A stretch of 64,000 nucleotides of DNA from Ferdinandcohnia humi_A (lineage in GTDB: Bacteria > Bacillota > Bacilli > Bacillales > Bacillaceae_L). Numbering within the stretch: position 1 is the first letter of the stretch; each line of letters starts with the position of its first letter. The notes under the pieces were generated by a model. That model was not told where the DNA came from. It worked only from the letters and a program-made list of their open reading frames with translations, and did no database searches. The stretch covers positions 62,001 through 126,000 of the forward strand of contig JBLKRX010000010.1 of assembly GCA_047608075.1 (NCBI GenBank), in the 5' to 3' direction. A program made the position numbers and the translations under genes. Positions 8,675-17,353 of the stretch are shown here, one piece after another.

Positions 8675-11182
8675 TTATTTAGGAAAATATTTTGATTTTC
8701 TAGGTAGTTCAGTGTAGCATTCATTACAAATACTAAAGGAAAAACCGAGGGGTAACTGTTTCCCACATCTCTTGCATACTCGTTTGGCCGGTTTTACTCC
8801 AGTCTTTAATTGCTCGTGGATTTTATCACTAATTTCTTCCCGTACTCTTTCCCAATAATGTGCTTCTGTATTTTTCCCAAGTTTGTAAAGAAACAATAAA
8901 TGTAAACCGATCGCCTTATAAGATAATTCTAGTTCCTCTAGACCAGACTCTTTAACAACAGGGTCGGGTAATGAATGCCCATCTACAATTGCTTCAAGAT
9001 TTTTCTTCCACTGAGCACGTAACAACGGCTCATTGGTCGAAAAGGGTAAATGTAAGAATCCATATAAATCTGGTAATGAAAGTTTAGCTTCAATAATGGT
9101 ATCCTCAATCATTTCATATAAAAGTCGTTCTTCCGTTAAAGTTGCCTTTTTGGTTCCTTCTGGATTTCTAAACTTGTCCCATAGGTAGAAAAACATTCCA
9201 AGCTTGCGGGAGTATCTCTGAAATCGTTCAAGTACTCCTGTTGTAGGAGCTATAGCAAAGCCTTGCAGAGGTTCATCCTTTTGTTCTAACAAACGTGACA
9301 TCGTCTTACTATCACTTGTAAAGGCTACCTTTCCTATATCATAGATACCTCGTCTTCCTGCTCTCCCGGCAATTTGTTTAACCTCTTGAGATGTAAGCCA
9401 TCTTCTTTTCGTACCATCAAATTTATCATTTTCTAAAAACACGATCCGTCTGATTGGTAGATTTAACCCCATTCCAATTGCATCAGTTGCAACAATAACA
9501 GTTGTTTCACCATTTATGAATCTTTGTATTTGTTTTTTTCGTGTTTCAGGTGGCATGCTCCCGTAGATCATACTTACACTGCGGCCAGCTCTTTGTAGTT
9601 CTGCGGCTGTTTCTAGAACTCTTCGCCTTGAAAAACAGACTAGCGCATCGCCCTTTCGTGCTTGATTCAAACGAAAGAGCTGTGGTTCAACCTCCAATGG
9701 GACATCTCTTATATATTCATTAACTTTAACCTGTGAATCCCAAAGAAGTTGTTGGATCATTGATTTTGCATGGAAGCTACAAATAATATGAATTTCTTTT
9801 GCATTAGCTTTAGTAATCGCTTTATACCATGAAAAACCACGGTCCTTATCTGCAATCATTTGTGATTCATCAATTACAACAACCTCATAAAATTCCTTTT
9901 CATGCAACATTTCAACAGTTGATGCTATATGAGTGGCACCTTCCGTAATCTTTTCTTCTTCGCCTGTTTTCAAACTACATGGGATTCCCTCTTCATTCAA
10001 AGTTTCGTAAATCTCCAGTGCTAGTAGTCGGAGAGGTGCTAGATATATGCCACTATTTGCTTCCTTCATTCTTTGAATAGCTTGAAATGTTTTTCCTGTG
10101 TTCGTTTCTCCAACATGAAGAACATATTCGATATTTCTTCCAGGTAGAAGATTATATTCCCTACCAAAAATATCCTCTATCATTTTTGCTTCTTCTTCAC
10201 GAAGACGTTTTAACTCTTCCTGCTCTTTTATAATCATTTGTTCTCGATTTGATATGTCTTTTTTGAATATCTCACGATGTCTATCGTAATCAAATGGGAT
10301 ATCAATAAGTTTTATTAGATCAGAAACATATTCCCCTAACAAGTCTTCAAATAGCTCATCCCTTATGATGAGAAATGAATCATATGCTACTTCCGTTAGA
10401 ACTGAATCGGTTAAAGGATTTTGAAAGGTATCTTTATATTCATCGAACAAACGTTTCGGTAAATGTACTTTTAACCAATTAGGCACAAAATCAAGTATAT
10501 ATTTCAAAATGAGATCTTCATATTTTTCATTAATATCATCCTGATAAAAATAGTTATGATTATATGCTAATTCTATTTCGTTATCTAAGAAGGCAGAAAA
10601 AGTGATGTCATTCGTTGTTAGGGTTACCCCTTTTTGCTCTATTTCAATTGCTAGATGACTACCGAGTAAATAGCGAACATATAAATATAGATCTTCATAA
10701 TAGTCGCCAAGTAGTTCATTCACATAAAAAGTAAGCTTATTAAAAATTTTACTCTTTACTTCCCTTTCTTGTTGTTTTTTAATCCTTTCTTTGTATGCCT
10801 TCCTGGCTTCACTATATCTTGCGTTCCATCCCTCTTTTTGATCTGCAAATTCTGATTCTAACCAACCGATAAGGTCAAAGGGCTCTACATTTCGAATTTC
10901 TGTACGGAATAATTGATTTAGTAATTTTCTGCGAACACCCTCTACTTCAAAACCATGTTCTTCTAAATACGTCTTCTTTAAGGTAAAAGGAATATGGCTT
11001 GCAGCAGTATTTAACCACGAGTTAAGCCAAATTTGATCGATAAAATGCCCTCTTTCTTTAACATATTGTTCAAAGGTGGGTATGTTATCTTTACTCTCTA
11101 AGTAGTGATCAATGTCGTCCATCAACATTGTTTTCGCTCTTTCGACTGCAGCCTTATAATACTTTTCGAATAGTTGGTACAT
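8675..11182 (-). CDS. SUV3-like DEAD/DEAH-box RNA helicase with C-terminal zinc ribbon
   Basis: An 835-residue superfamily 2 helicase. A long charged N-terminal half (about 1-340) has no recognisable motif. Walker A GETNTGKT is at about 357, the DEAH-type box reads DESQ at about 434, and motif VI is QIAGRAGRRG. The central GETNTGKT...LAPLRLLALE pattern is that of mitochondrial SUV3, the RNA-degradosome helicase, rather than DnaD- or RecG-like enzymes. The C terminus carries a CKRC...CNEC zinc ribbon at about 808-825. This suggests an RNA-remodelling or decay role in the cytoplasm, as inference. The start at 11182 has an AAGGGG site. Confidence 0.85.
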   Translation of the reverse strand: MYQLFEKYYKAAVERAKTMLMDDIDHYLESKDNIPTFEQYVKERGHFIDQIWLNSWLNTAASHIPFTLKKTYLEEHGFEVEGVRRKLLNQLFRTEIRNVEPFDLIGWLESEFADQKEGWNARYSEARKAYKERIKKQQEREVKSKIFNKLTFYVNELLGDYYEDLYLYVRYLLGSHLAIEIEQKGVTLTTNDITFSAFLDNEIELAYNHNYFYQDDINEKYEDLILKYILDFVPNWLKVHLPKRLFDEYKDTFQNPLTDSVLTEVAYDSFLIIRDELFEDLLGEYVSDLIKLIDIPFDYDRHREIFKKDISNREQMIIKEQEELKRLREEEAKMIEDIFGREYNLLPGRNIEYVLHVGETNTGKTFQAIQRMKEANSGIYLAPLRLLALEIYETLNEEGIPCSLKTGEEEKITEGATHIASTVEMLHEKEFYEVVVIDESQMIADKDRGFSWYKAITKANAKEIHIICSFHAKSMIQQLLWDSQVKVNEYIRDVPLEVEPQLFRLNQARKGDALVCFSRRRVLETAAELQRAGRSVSMIYGSMPPETRKKQIQRFINGETTVIVATDAIGMGLNLPIRRIVFLENDKFDGTKRRWLTSQEVKQIAGRAGRRGIYDIGKVAFTSDSKTMSRLLEQKDEPLQGFAIAPTTGVLERFQRYSRKLGMFFYLWDKFRNPEGTKKATLTEERLLYEMIEDTIIEAKLSLPDLYGFLHLPFSTNEPLLRAQWKKNLEAIVDGHSLPDPVVKESGLEELELSYKAIGLHLLFLYKLGKNTEAHYWERVREEISDKIHEQLKTGVKPAKRVCKRCGKQLPLGFSFSICNECYTELPRKSKYFPK

Positions 11183-11365
11183 AAAGAAACCCCTTTATAG
11201 AAATGAAATATGTTCTTACCTTTTATTTTGCATTTGCCATAAAAAATTATGATATAGATACCTTGCAGGTACAATTATCAGCTAAATAGGTGAATATTAC
11301 CACACCATTCTTTGATTTCTATTTGTTACAATTTGATGGTAATGAGATTAGGAGGAATACAATTT

Positions 11366-12523
11366 ATGAATAAACGATATATTTTCCTCGGTGTGTTACT
11401 TTCTCTTATTTTTATTGGAGGATTTCTATCTGGAGTCTTCTTTTCTAAAGAAGATAATGAACTTTCTAGCTTGAAATCTAAGGATGCTCCAATATCTACT
11501 AAAATTCCTTTTAAAAAGGAAATACCTAGGATTGAAGATAAACGGTCGAATGTTTTAATAGGTTATGTTCAGGATTTCAGAAATCCAAATGACATTCCCT
11601 ATTCGAAATTAACACATATTATCTTTTCTTTTGCGCATCCAACTAAGGACGGCGGACTTTTATTTACAGGTGATCACGCCTTAAAAAATCTACAAACAAT
11701 TGTTTCTAAGGCTGAGGAACATAATACGAAAGTTCTATTAGCAATTGGTGGCTGGTATCATATGAATGGCGGCGAATCGTATGACTATTTTTCTGCTGCA
11801 CTTGCTAATCCAACTAGCCAGAAAAAGCTAGTAAACGAATTACTCAAGGTTATTAACCGTGAAAAATTAGATGGTATTGATATCGATTTCGAACACCCTC
11901 GGACTGAGGCTGATTCAAAAAATTTAAATACATTTATAACTGACTTAAGTAAACAGCTTCATTCCAATAATAAGGAACTTTCTATAGCCGTTCATTCAAA
12001 AATACATGGAAGTACTTTGACCGAATTAGGTTATGTAAAATATGAACCATCAATGTTTCACAATGTAGATTATGTAAATATTATGGCTTATGATGGACAA
12101 TGGGACGGAGGTTATAACCCACAAAATTTAGCTCCTTATCCCTTTACCGAGAGAATCGTAAGCTACTGGGCTTCTCTTTTTGATTCACATAATGTTTCAA
12201 AACGAAAGCTAGTACTAGGTGTGCCTTTTTATGCTCAACCAGTGGATCCTAAAATAAAACAGGTTTCATATGAGGCAATCATACAGGATAACCCAGCAAA
12301 TGCCACTAAGGATGTTATCAAAATGAACGGTACAACATATTATTATAATGGACAAACCATGATGACTAAGAAAACTAAACTGGCTATTGAAAATAACTTT
12401 GGCGGGATGATGATATGGGAGTTAGGACTTGATTCAAAAGATGATTATAGTTTAACGAGGACTATATTTAATGAATTAAACTCTAAAAAGAAGCTAATCA
12501 GCTATTATGAAAATAAAAAGTAA
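11366..12523 (+). CDS. Glycoside hydrolase family 18 protein (chitinase-like), membrane-anchored
   Basis: A 385-residue GH18 TIM-barrel protein. An N-terminal hydrophobic segment at about residues 5-27 acts as signal anchor, followed by a polar linker. The catalytic signature DxxDxDxE is complete as DGIDIDFE at 169-176, so Glu176 is the proton donor. The segments HIIFSFAHP, VLLAIGGWY and NIMAYDGQWD are the other family strands. Likely substrates are beta-1,4-GlcNAc polymers such as chitin fragments or cell-wall glycan. I start at 11366 because AGGAGGAAT precedes it; in-frame upstream ATGs at 11312 and 11339 lack such a site. No LysM domains are present, unlike the spore-associated YaaH/YdhD enzymes. 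Confidence 0.85.
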   Translation: MNKRYIFLGVLLSLIFIGGFLSGVFFSKEDNELSSLKSKDAPISTKIPFKKEIPRIEDKRSNVLIGYVQDFRNPNDIPYSKLTHIIFSFAHPTKDGGLLFTGDHALKNLQTIVSKAEEHNTKVLLAIGGWYHMNGGESYDYFSAALANPTSQKKLVNELLKVINREKLDGIDIDFEHPRTEADSKNLNTFITDLSKQLHSNNKELSIAVHSKIHGSTLTELGYVKYEPSMFHNVDYVNIMAYDGQWDGGYNPQNLAPYPFTERIVSYWASLFDSHNVSKRKLVLGVPFYAQPVDPKIKQVSYEAIIQDNPANATKDVIKMNGTTYYYNGQTMMTKKTKLAIENNFGGMMIWELGLDSKDDYSLTRTIFNELNSKKKLISYYENKK

Positions 12524-12526
12524 TAA

Positions 12527-12553
12527 AGGCCTGACTCTACTGAGTCAGGCTTT
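12527..12553. terminator. Intrinsic terminator between convergent genes
   Basis: GCCTGACTC (12529-12537) pairs with GAGTCAGGC (12542-12550) around a TACT loop. It ends the GH18 gene and probably also the convergent small membrane protein gene. Confidence 0.85.
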
Positions 12554-12557
12554 ACAA

Positions 12558-12920
12558 CTATTTTTTATTTTCAAGATATGTCCGGATCGTTAAGAATGCT
12601 GATAAAACAGTTCCTACAAAAAGTGAGACTTGAGGTAACCTACCAATTGCACCAAATGAAATTATAGCCAAAGTAAGTGTAAGAATGGTTATGGTTGCAA
12701 AGAAGATAGGTGCTTTCTTGTTCCTTTTTTTGAAGGTAAAAACAAGTGATCCAATACATAACAGGGCTACGAATACTAAAAAAATCAGAAAAATAGTGGA
12801 ATAGCTTCGTGTACCATTTAATCCTGATAACAGCATGAATGTTCCAACAAGTATGGTTTGATACAAAAGAATGATACCCATCAAGCTTCCAATTAGACGA
12901 ACCAATCGACTATAATACAT
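12558..12920 (-). CDS. Small four-helix membrane protein, unknown function
   Basis: I do not recognise this 120-residue protein. It has four hydrophobic segments, at about residues 9-32, 42-62, 70-90 and 96-112, separated by short basic loops (KKRNKKAP). This predicts a polytopic membrane protein with a short cytoplasmic tail ending LENKK. The sequence upstream of the ATG at 12920 contains GAGGAGAAG. It sits alone between GH18 and the SDR gene. Confidence 0.6.
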   Translation of the reverse strand: MYYSRLVRLIGSLMGIILLYQTILVGTFMLLSGLNGTRSYSTIFLIFLVFVALLCIGSLVFTFKKRNKKAPIFFATITILTLTLAIISFGAIGRLPQVSLFVGTVLSAFLTIRTYLENKK

Positions 12921-13051
12921 GCTCTTCTCCTCTTTACCTTCGCCGTTTACTTAATTATAAGCGAGCTTCTTTCTAATATTCTATCAAGAATTTTTATTGT
13001 AGCTACATTTGAAAAGTAACTCGAATATCCCTCCATTTACCCAACTCAATA

Positions 13052-13981
13052 TTAAGAGGTTATAAATTGCCCACCGTTTACATGTAATGTCTGACCGGTA
13101 ACAAATCTAGAGTCATCAGAAGCTAGATAAACAAAAGTTGGTGCAATTTCAAATGGCTGTCCCATGCGGTCCATTGGGTTTAAAGCAAGTGGAACCTGAT
13201 CTGCTGAAAAGCTAGCTGGAATAAGAGGGGTCCATATTTTTCCGGGTGCAACAGCATTTACACGTATTCCTTTTGAAACTAGGTTATTTGCAAGTGCCCG
13301 GGTAAATCCGACATTAGCGGCCTTTGTAGCAGTGTAGTCAATAAGTTGTTCATATCCAATATATGCTACCACTGATGCAGTATTAATAATAGAACTCCCC
13401 GGTTCTAGGTATTTTAGTGCTGCCCTAGTCGTATAAAAATGCGAATAAATATTCACTTTAAACGTATCATCAAACTGTTCATCAGAAATATCAAGTAAGC
13501 TTACTTGTTGAAATTGAATTCCTACATGATTGCATAACACATCTAGTTTTCCAAAGGTTTTTATGGTGTCTTCTACAATATCAATACATTGCTGTTTATT
13601 TCGTAAGTCTCCAGGCAACAATAAGCATTGCTGTCCAAACTCTTCAATCCTTGTTTTTGTTCGGTTCGCATCCTCATGTTCATCCAGATAAGCAATGGCT
13701 ATATTTGCCCCCTCCTTTGCAAAAGCAATAGCAATAGCGGCTCCCATGCCACTGTCACCACCAGTGATTAATGCTACCTTCCCTTCTAGTTTTCCACTTC
13801 CTTTATAATGTGGATTTTCAATAATTGGGTTTGGTACCATTAGCTTTTCTATACCTGGTTGACGAAACTGTCGCTGTTCTGGAACAGTTAGTGCAACATC
13901 TTCAAAACGTGTTATCTTCCCGTAATTGGGATACATCGGATAGTTTTGTTTCCCTTCATTTTCTCGATTCCTTTGGGACAT
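13052..13981 (-). CDS. Short-chain dehydrogenase/reductase (YhdF/YhxC-like)
   Basis: A 309-residue classical SDR with the extended N terminus (about 60 residues, with a proline-rich YPMYPNYG and PIIENPHYKGSGKL) found in YhdF-type and general-stress GSP39-type enzymes. The Rossmann motif TGGDSGMGAAIA is at about 73-84. Asn-containing motif II is CNHVG, the catalytic YTATK supplies Tyr and Lys, and the C terminus ends GQTLHVNGGQF. It reduces or oxidises an alcohol/carbonyl with NAD(P)H; the substrate is unknown. AGGAGGCTAGGTT precedes the ATG. Confidence 0.87.
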   Translation of the reverse strand: MSQRNRENEGKQNYPMYPNYGKITRFEDVALTVPEQRQFRQPGIEKLMVPNPIIENPHYKGSGKLEGKVALITGGDSGMGAAIAIAFAKEGANIAIAYLDEHEDANRTKTRIEEFGQQCLLLPGDLRNKQQCIDIVEDTIKTFGKLDVLCNHVGIQFQQVSLLDISDEQFDDTFKVNIYSHFYTTRAALKYLEPGSSIINTASVVAYIGYEQLIDYTATKAANVGFTRALANNLVSKGIRVNAVAPGKIWTPLIPASFSADQVPLALNPMDRMGQPFEIAPTFVYLASDDSRFVTGQTLHVNGGQFITS

Positions 13982-14132
13982 AACCTAGCCTCCTAGAAAT
14001 TAAAATTGCTCAATTACATTATGTTTTCTAGGCAGTTAGTGTGCTTGCAATCATGGAATTGTAAAATTTTGTACGGGCGCAATCTCCGCGTATTAGGAAT
14101 AGGATAAGGTGAAAATGTAAAGGAGGCTTACT

Positions 14133-14300
14133 ATGTATTACTTCAATCAAGAGGTTACGTTTTTGTTGATGAATGAGTCTAAAGAAAAGGTTGATTTACT
14201 ATATAATACCAATGAAACCACCTTTAAATTACCAGTAATAGGAATAAGACCACCTTATTACTACAATCCTCGTTACGAATACTATTATCCAATCATCTAA
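14133..14300 (+). CDS. Small Tyr-rich protein, unknown function
   Basis: This 55-residue gene is too short for routine ORF calling but has a strong AAAGGAGG site eight bases before its ATG. The protein starts MYYFNQEVTFLLMNE and ends with a tyrosine- and proline-rich tail (IRPPYYYNPRYEYYYPII). Tyr/Pro-rich short proteins occur among Bacillus spore-coat components, which makes that a possible role by composition only. No family is recognised. It lies divergent from the SDR gene and directly before another small gene on the same strand. Confidence 0.6.
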   Translation: MYYFNQEVTFLLMNESKEKVDLLYNTNETTFKLPVIGIRPPYYYNPRYEYYYPII

Positions 14301-14392
14301 CTATTAGGTATCTAATGAATTAGCTGCACCATTTCATAATTATCTAGTTTCAAGGAGAAAATAGGTGAAAATGCTGCAATGGAGTGAAACGA

Positions 14393-14545
14393 TTGGTGGA
14401 AAATTATAAAGGACATGAGCATACTGACAATATATCTGACGATAATCCGATACGTAATCAGATTAAGAAAAAGGGATCTACAGATTTTAGTAGTTCGTCG
14501 TTTAGACGTATTGCATTAACACAGTTAGGCCGTCATAATAGGTAG
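14393..14545 (+). CDS. Small basic hypothetical protein
   Basis: A 50-residue frame starts at TTG 14393 (or GTG 14396) with GGAGTG about eight bases upstream. It encodes a polar protein with a DNISDDNPIRNQIKKKG segment, then a Ser-rich SSSSF patch and a basic tail ending QLGRHNR. No hydrophobic segment. No family is recognised. It follows the 55-residue gene by 92 bp on the same strand. Support is the ribosome site, and composition does not look like random frame. Confidence 0.4.
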   Translation: MVENYKGHEHTDNISDDNPIRNQIKKKGSTDFSSSSFRRIALTQLGRHNR

Positions 14546-14857
14546 ACATGTAAGAACAAAAGCGCTAGCGACTTGAGAGAGGACATTAACTAAACCCCGA
14601 CACGACTGGAGAAACTTGTGTAAGCACTTCCTGTACAAGTGTGACAAACAATTGTTCTGTGGCAAAATAAGTCCTTTTTATAGCCACGAGTTTTGACCTC
14701 GAGCTGCTTAAAGAGTAGCTTTACGCAAGATAATCGGATTTGGTGTGAAAACTTATGAGGGGTAGAGCTTGAAATTGAAAATTTTGTTCAAAATTTTATA
14801 CTCTCTAATCACTCTAGAAAAGGGAATCACCCTCATATTATAAGGTAATTCCCCTTT
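14546..14857. other. Gene-free stretch with terminator at right edge
   Basis: No gene is visible. The only element I can support is the inverted repeat at about 14816-14859 (AGAAAAGGGAAT...ATTCCCCTTTCT), which lies just after the stop of the minus-strand serine hydrolase and probably terminates it. Confidence 0.5.
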
Positions 14858-15634
14858 CTACAAAAAAGAGCATTCCGTTTTAATAAAATATTCCTTATAC
14901 AATACCCTTATAGCCTCAATTATTTTTTCATCCACTTTTGTTTCGTAGTTACGATTAGGTAAGTCTTTAGCTCCAATAACATATAATAAAGGCTCCTTTG
15001 AAAATTCCCCGAGTATTCCTAAATGAATGGTGGCATTTTCTAAACCCCCCGTCATATGATTGTTATGATGAGTTGGGATTCCATCTATTTCCCCATGTTG
15101 TCTTACCAAACCATTTATGATTGGACTCCATAAAGCTGGATTATGATGGTAGCCACTATATATTATACTAAGTAGCTCTAAAATTTGAGTTATCTCACCG
15201 CTGTTTTCTATATCCCTAGGGTTTTGTGTAATGCTGATTTTTGAAAAATAGGTCTTTCCAATTTTATGGATTCTTTCCCAGCCACCACAAAACTGGACAA
15301 TTCTATTTCCAACGAAACTGTCATGACATGCAATCATGACCTCAACTGCATCTTGTAATGGCAAACTTTTTCGATTCTGAAAGTGTGGATAAATTTGAGC
15401 ACTGTCTTCATTTGGATTAAAGCTTATTCCCTCAATCAAGTCATCCCAGTGATAATGTCCATCCTCTACTAATTTTGCAATACAAAATCCTACCGCAACT
15501 TTTGCAGCTGATGCAAGTGGTAAAAGTAATTCACTATTTAACGCTCCAATAACTGCATGTTTTTCTGGAGAATAAATAATAATTCCTGCTTTACCAGTGT
15601 CTATCTCATTTATTAATTCAAGGACATTTTCCAT
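14858..15634 (-). CDS. Class A beta-lactamase-like serine hydrolase
   Basis: A serine hydrolase of about 258 residues with the penicillin-binding/beta-lactamase fold. The nucleophile motif SxxK is visible as SAAK within LLPLASAAKVAVG. A second motif lies around CHDSFVGN, and the KTG-like triad appears weakly as HMTGG. No signal peptide, so it is probably cytoplasmic, unlike true beta-lactamases. The frame stays open upstream to 15841, but the residues there look non-coding. I prefer ATG 15634 with GAG seven bases before it; ATG 15646 is the alternative. Substrate unknown, and resistance should not be assumed. Confidence 0.7.
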   Translation of the reverse strand: MENVLELINEIDTGKAGIIIYSPEKHAVIGALNSELLLPLASAAKVAVGFCIAKLVEDGHYHWDDLIEGISFNPNEDSAQIYPHFQNRKSLPLQDAVEVMIACHDSFVGNRIVQFCGGWERIHKIGKTYFSKISITQNPRDIENSGEITQILELLSIIYSGYHHNPALWSPIINGLVRQHGEIDGIPTHHNNHMTGGLENATIHLGILGEFSKEPLLYVIGAKDLPNRNYETKVDEKIIEAIRVLYKEYFIKTECSFL

Positions 15635-15776
15635 AATAACACTCATTTCTATTACTTGATAACGTATTATTTCTCTATGTATTAAAGGAAATCCTTTAAC
15701 AAATATGACAAGCTTTAAGAAATAAATTGATATATGATTTATCTTTTTCAAAATTTGTAACAACTCAAGTGTACAT

Positions 15777-15807
15777 CGTGTCCGAATAAGTCTTGATTTC
15801 GGACACG
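15777..15807. repeat. Perfect 10-bp inverted repeat
   Basis: CGTGTCCGAA at 15777-15786 is repeated in inverted orientation as TTCGGACACG at 15798-15807 with an 11-bp spacer. It lies between the glycogen operon's 3' end and the serine hydrolase. No T-run follows on either strand, so it is not an ordinary terminator. An operator or an RNA hairpin is possible. Confidence 0.5.
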
Positions 15808-15904
15808 AACAGTTATTGTTTTTCTCATTGTATCCTAACAAGTTTTGCGATTCGATTACCTTCTTACCAGTGAAACCACAACTCTTTTGAGGTCCTTGTT
15901 TTTT

Positions 15905-17341
15905 TTACACATTCAACACGTGTAAGGATTCATAAAGCTCTTTATATGCCTTAGCGGAAGTTTCCCAACTGAAATCAAGTTTCATTGCTTTTTCAGTTAG
16001 CTCCTTCCACTTCTTTGGTTGGAATCGATAAAACCATAAGGCACGTTCGATTGTATACAACATATCATGAGCATTATAGTTCGTAAAACTAAAGCCATTT
16101 CCCTGATTTGTAAATTCATTATAAGGAATGACAGTATCTTTTAGTCCACCTGTCTCTCTGACAATTGGGAGTGTACCATACCGAAAAGCGAGCAATTGAC
16201 CAATTCCACATGGTTCAAATTGAGATGGCATGAGGAATAGGTCAGAGCCTGCATAGATTTTTCTTGATAAAGCTTCATCAAATTTATTAGTAGCAGAAAC
16301 CTGTTTTGGATAACGGTTTGCTAGCTCTCGGAAGGCTTTCTCATAACGATATTCCCCTGTGCCAAGGATGATGAATTGTATATTTTGTTTCATCATTTCG
16401 TTAAACACATGAAGTACAAGGTCAATGCCCTTTTGATCTACAAGCCTAGTTATCATAGAAATAACAGGTATTGATTCATTAACCGGAAGCGCTATTTCCT
16501 CTTGCAAAAGCTTTTTATTTCGAATTTTCCCTTCGTACGAATCGTAGTTTTCAAAGAGTGAGCTATCAGAAACAGGATTGTAAGAAGACTGATCAATTCC
16601 GTTTAAAATACCAAGCAAATCTGATTTTCGTTTCCGTATAAATCCATCAAGCTGCTCACCATAATAAGTGGTTTGAATTTCTTTCGAATATGTTGGACTA
16701 ACCGTTGTTAATCTATCTGCAAAAGCCAATCCAGCTTTCATATAGCTTACATTCCCATAAAACTCAACACCATCAATATGAAAATATCGATCGCTTACAT
16801 CTAATAGTTCACTAAGTACAGATTTTGAAAAAATTCCTTGGTAACGGAGATTATGAATGGTGAAAACAGTCTTGATTCCTTTATAAAAAGGATGATTTGA
16901 ATAATGCGCATGTAACAGCAATGGAATTGGTCCTGTTTGCCAATCGTGGCAATGGATCACATCTGGTCGAATTCCTAAATGTGGTAATGCTTCAAGCACA
17001 GCACGAGAGAAAAACGCAAACCTTTCACCATCATCATAAAAACCATAGCTGCCATACCTTTTAAAATAATATTCATTATCTAGAAAATAAATGGTAATCC
17101 CATTCTTAACAATCTTTTCAATCCCACAATATTGTTTTCGCCAGCCAACCGGAACTTCGATTATACGGTGTAATTCTAATTGGTTCCTATATGAATCTGA
17201 GAGATTACCATACTTCGGCAAAATGACAGAAACCTGTATCTCCTGATTTAAAAGGGCTTTTGGTAATGCGCTAATAACGTCACCCAGTCCCCCCGTTTTA
17301 ATATAAGGAGCACATTCTGAAGCAGCAAATAAGATATTCAT
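15905..17341 (-). CDS. glgA: Glycogen synthase (ADP-glucose)
   Basis: A GT5-family glycogen synthase of 478 residues that extends alpha-1,4-glucan from ADP-glucose. The N-terminal ADP-glucose binding motif is KTGGLGDV at residues 16-23. The C-terminal Rossmann domain carries ISMITRLVDQKG and the PSQFEPCGIGQLLAFRYGT catalytic region with its EPCG motif. Full family length. It is the last gene of glgB-glgC-glgD-glgA, starting 12 bp after the glgD stop. The next downstream gene is the serine hydrolase, not glgP as in B. subtilis. Confidence 0.97.
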   Translation of the reverse strand: MNILFAASECAPYIKTGGLGDVISALPKALLNQEIQVSVILPKYGNLSDSYRNQLELHRIIEVPVGWRKQYCGIEKIVKNGITIYFLDNEYYFKRYGSYGFYDDGERFAFFSRAVLEALPHLGIRPDVIHCHDWQTGPIPLLLHAHYSNHPFYKGIKTVFTIHNLRYQGIFSKSVLSELLDVSDRYFHIDGVEFYGNVSYMKAGLAFADRLTTVSPTYSKEIQTTYYGEQLDGFIRKRKSDLLGILNGIDQSSYNPVSDSSLFENYDSYEGKIRNKKLLQEEIALPVNESIPVISMITRLVDQKGIDLVLHVFNEMMKQNIQFIILGTGEYRYEKAFRELANRYPKQVSATNKFDEALSRKIYAGSDLFLMPSQFEPCGIGQLLAFRYGTLPIVRETGGLKDTVIPYNEFTNQGNGFSFTNYNAHDMLYTIERALWFYRFQPKKWKELTEKAMKLDFSWETSAKAYKELYESLHVLNV

Positions 17342-17353
17342 GATTTTCCCCCG

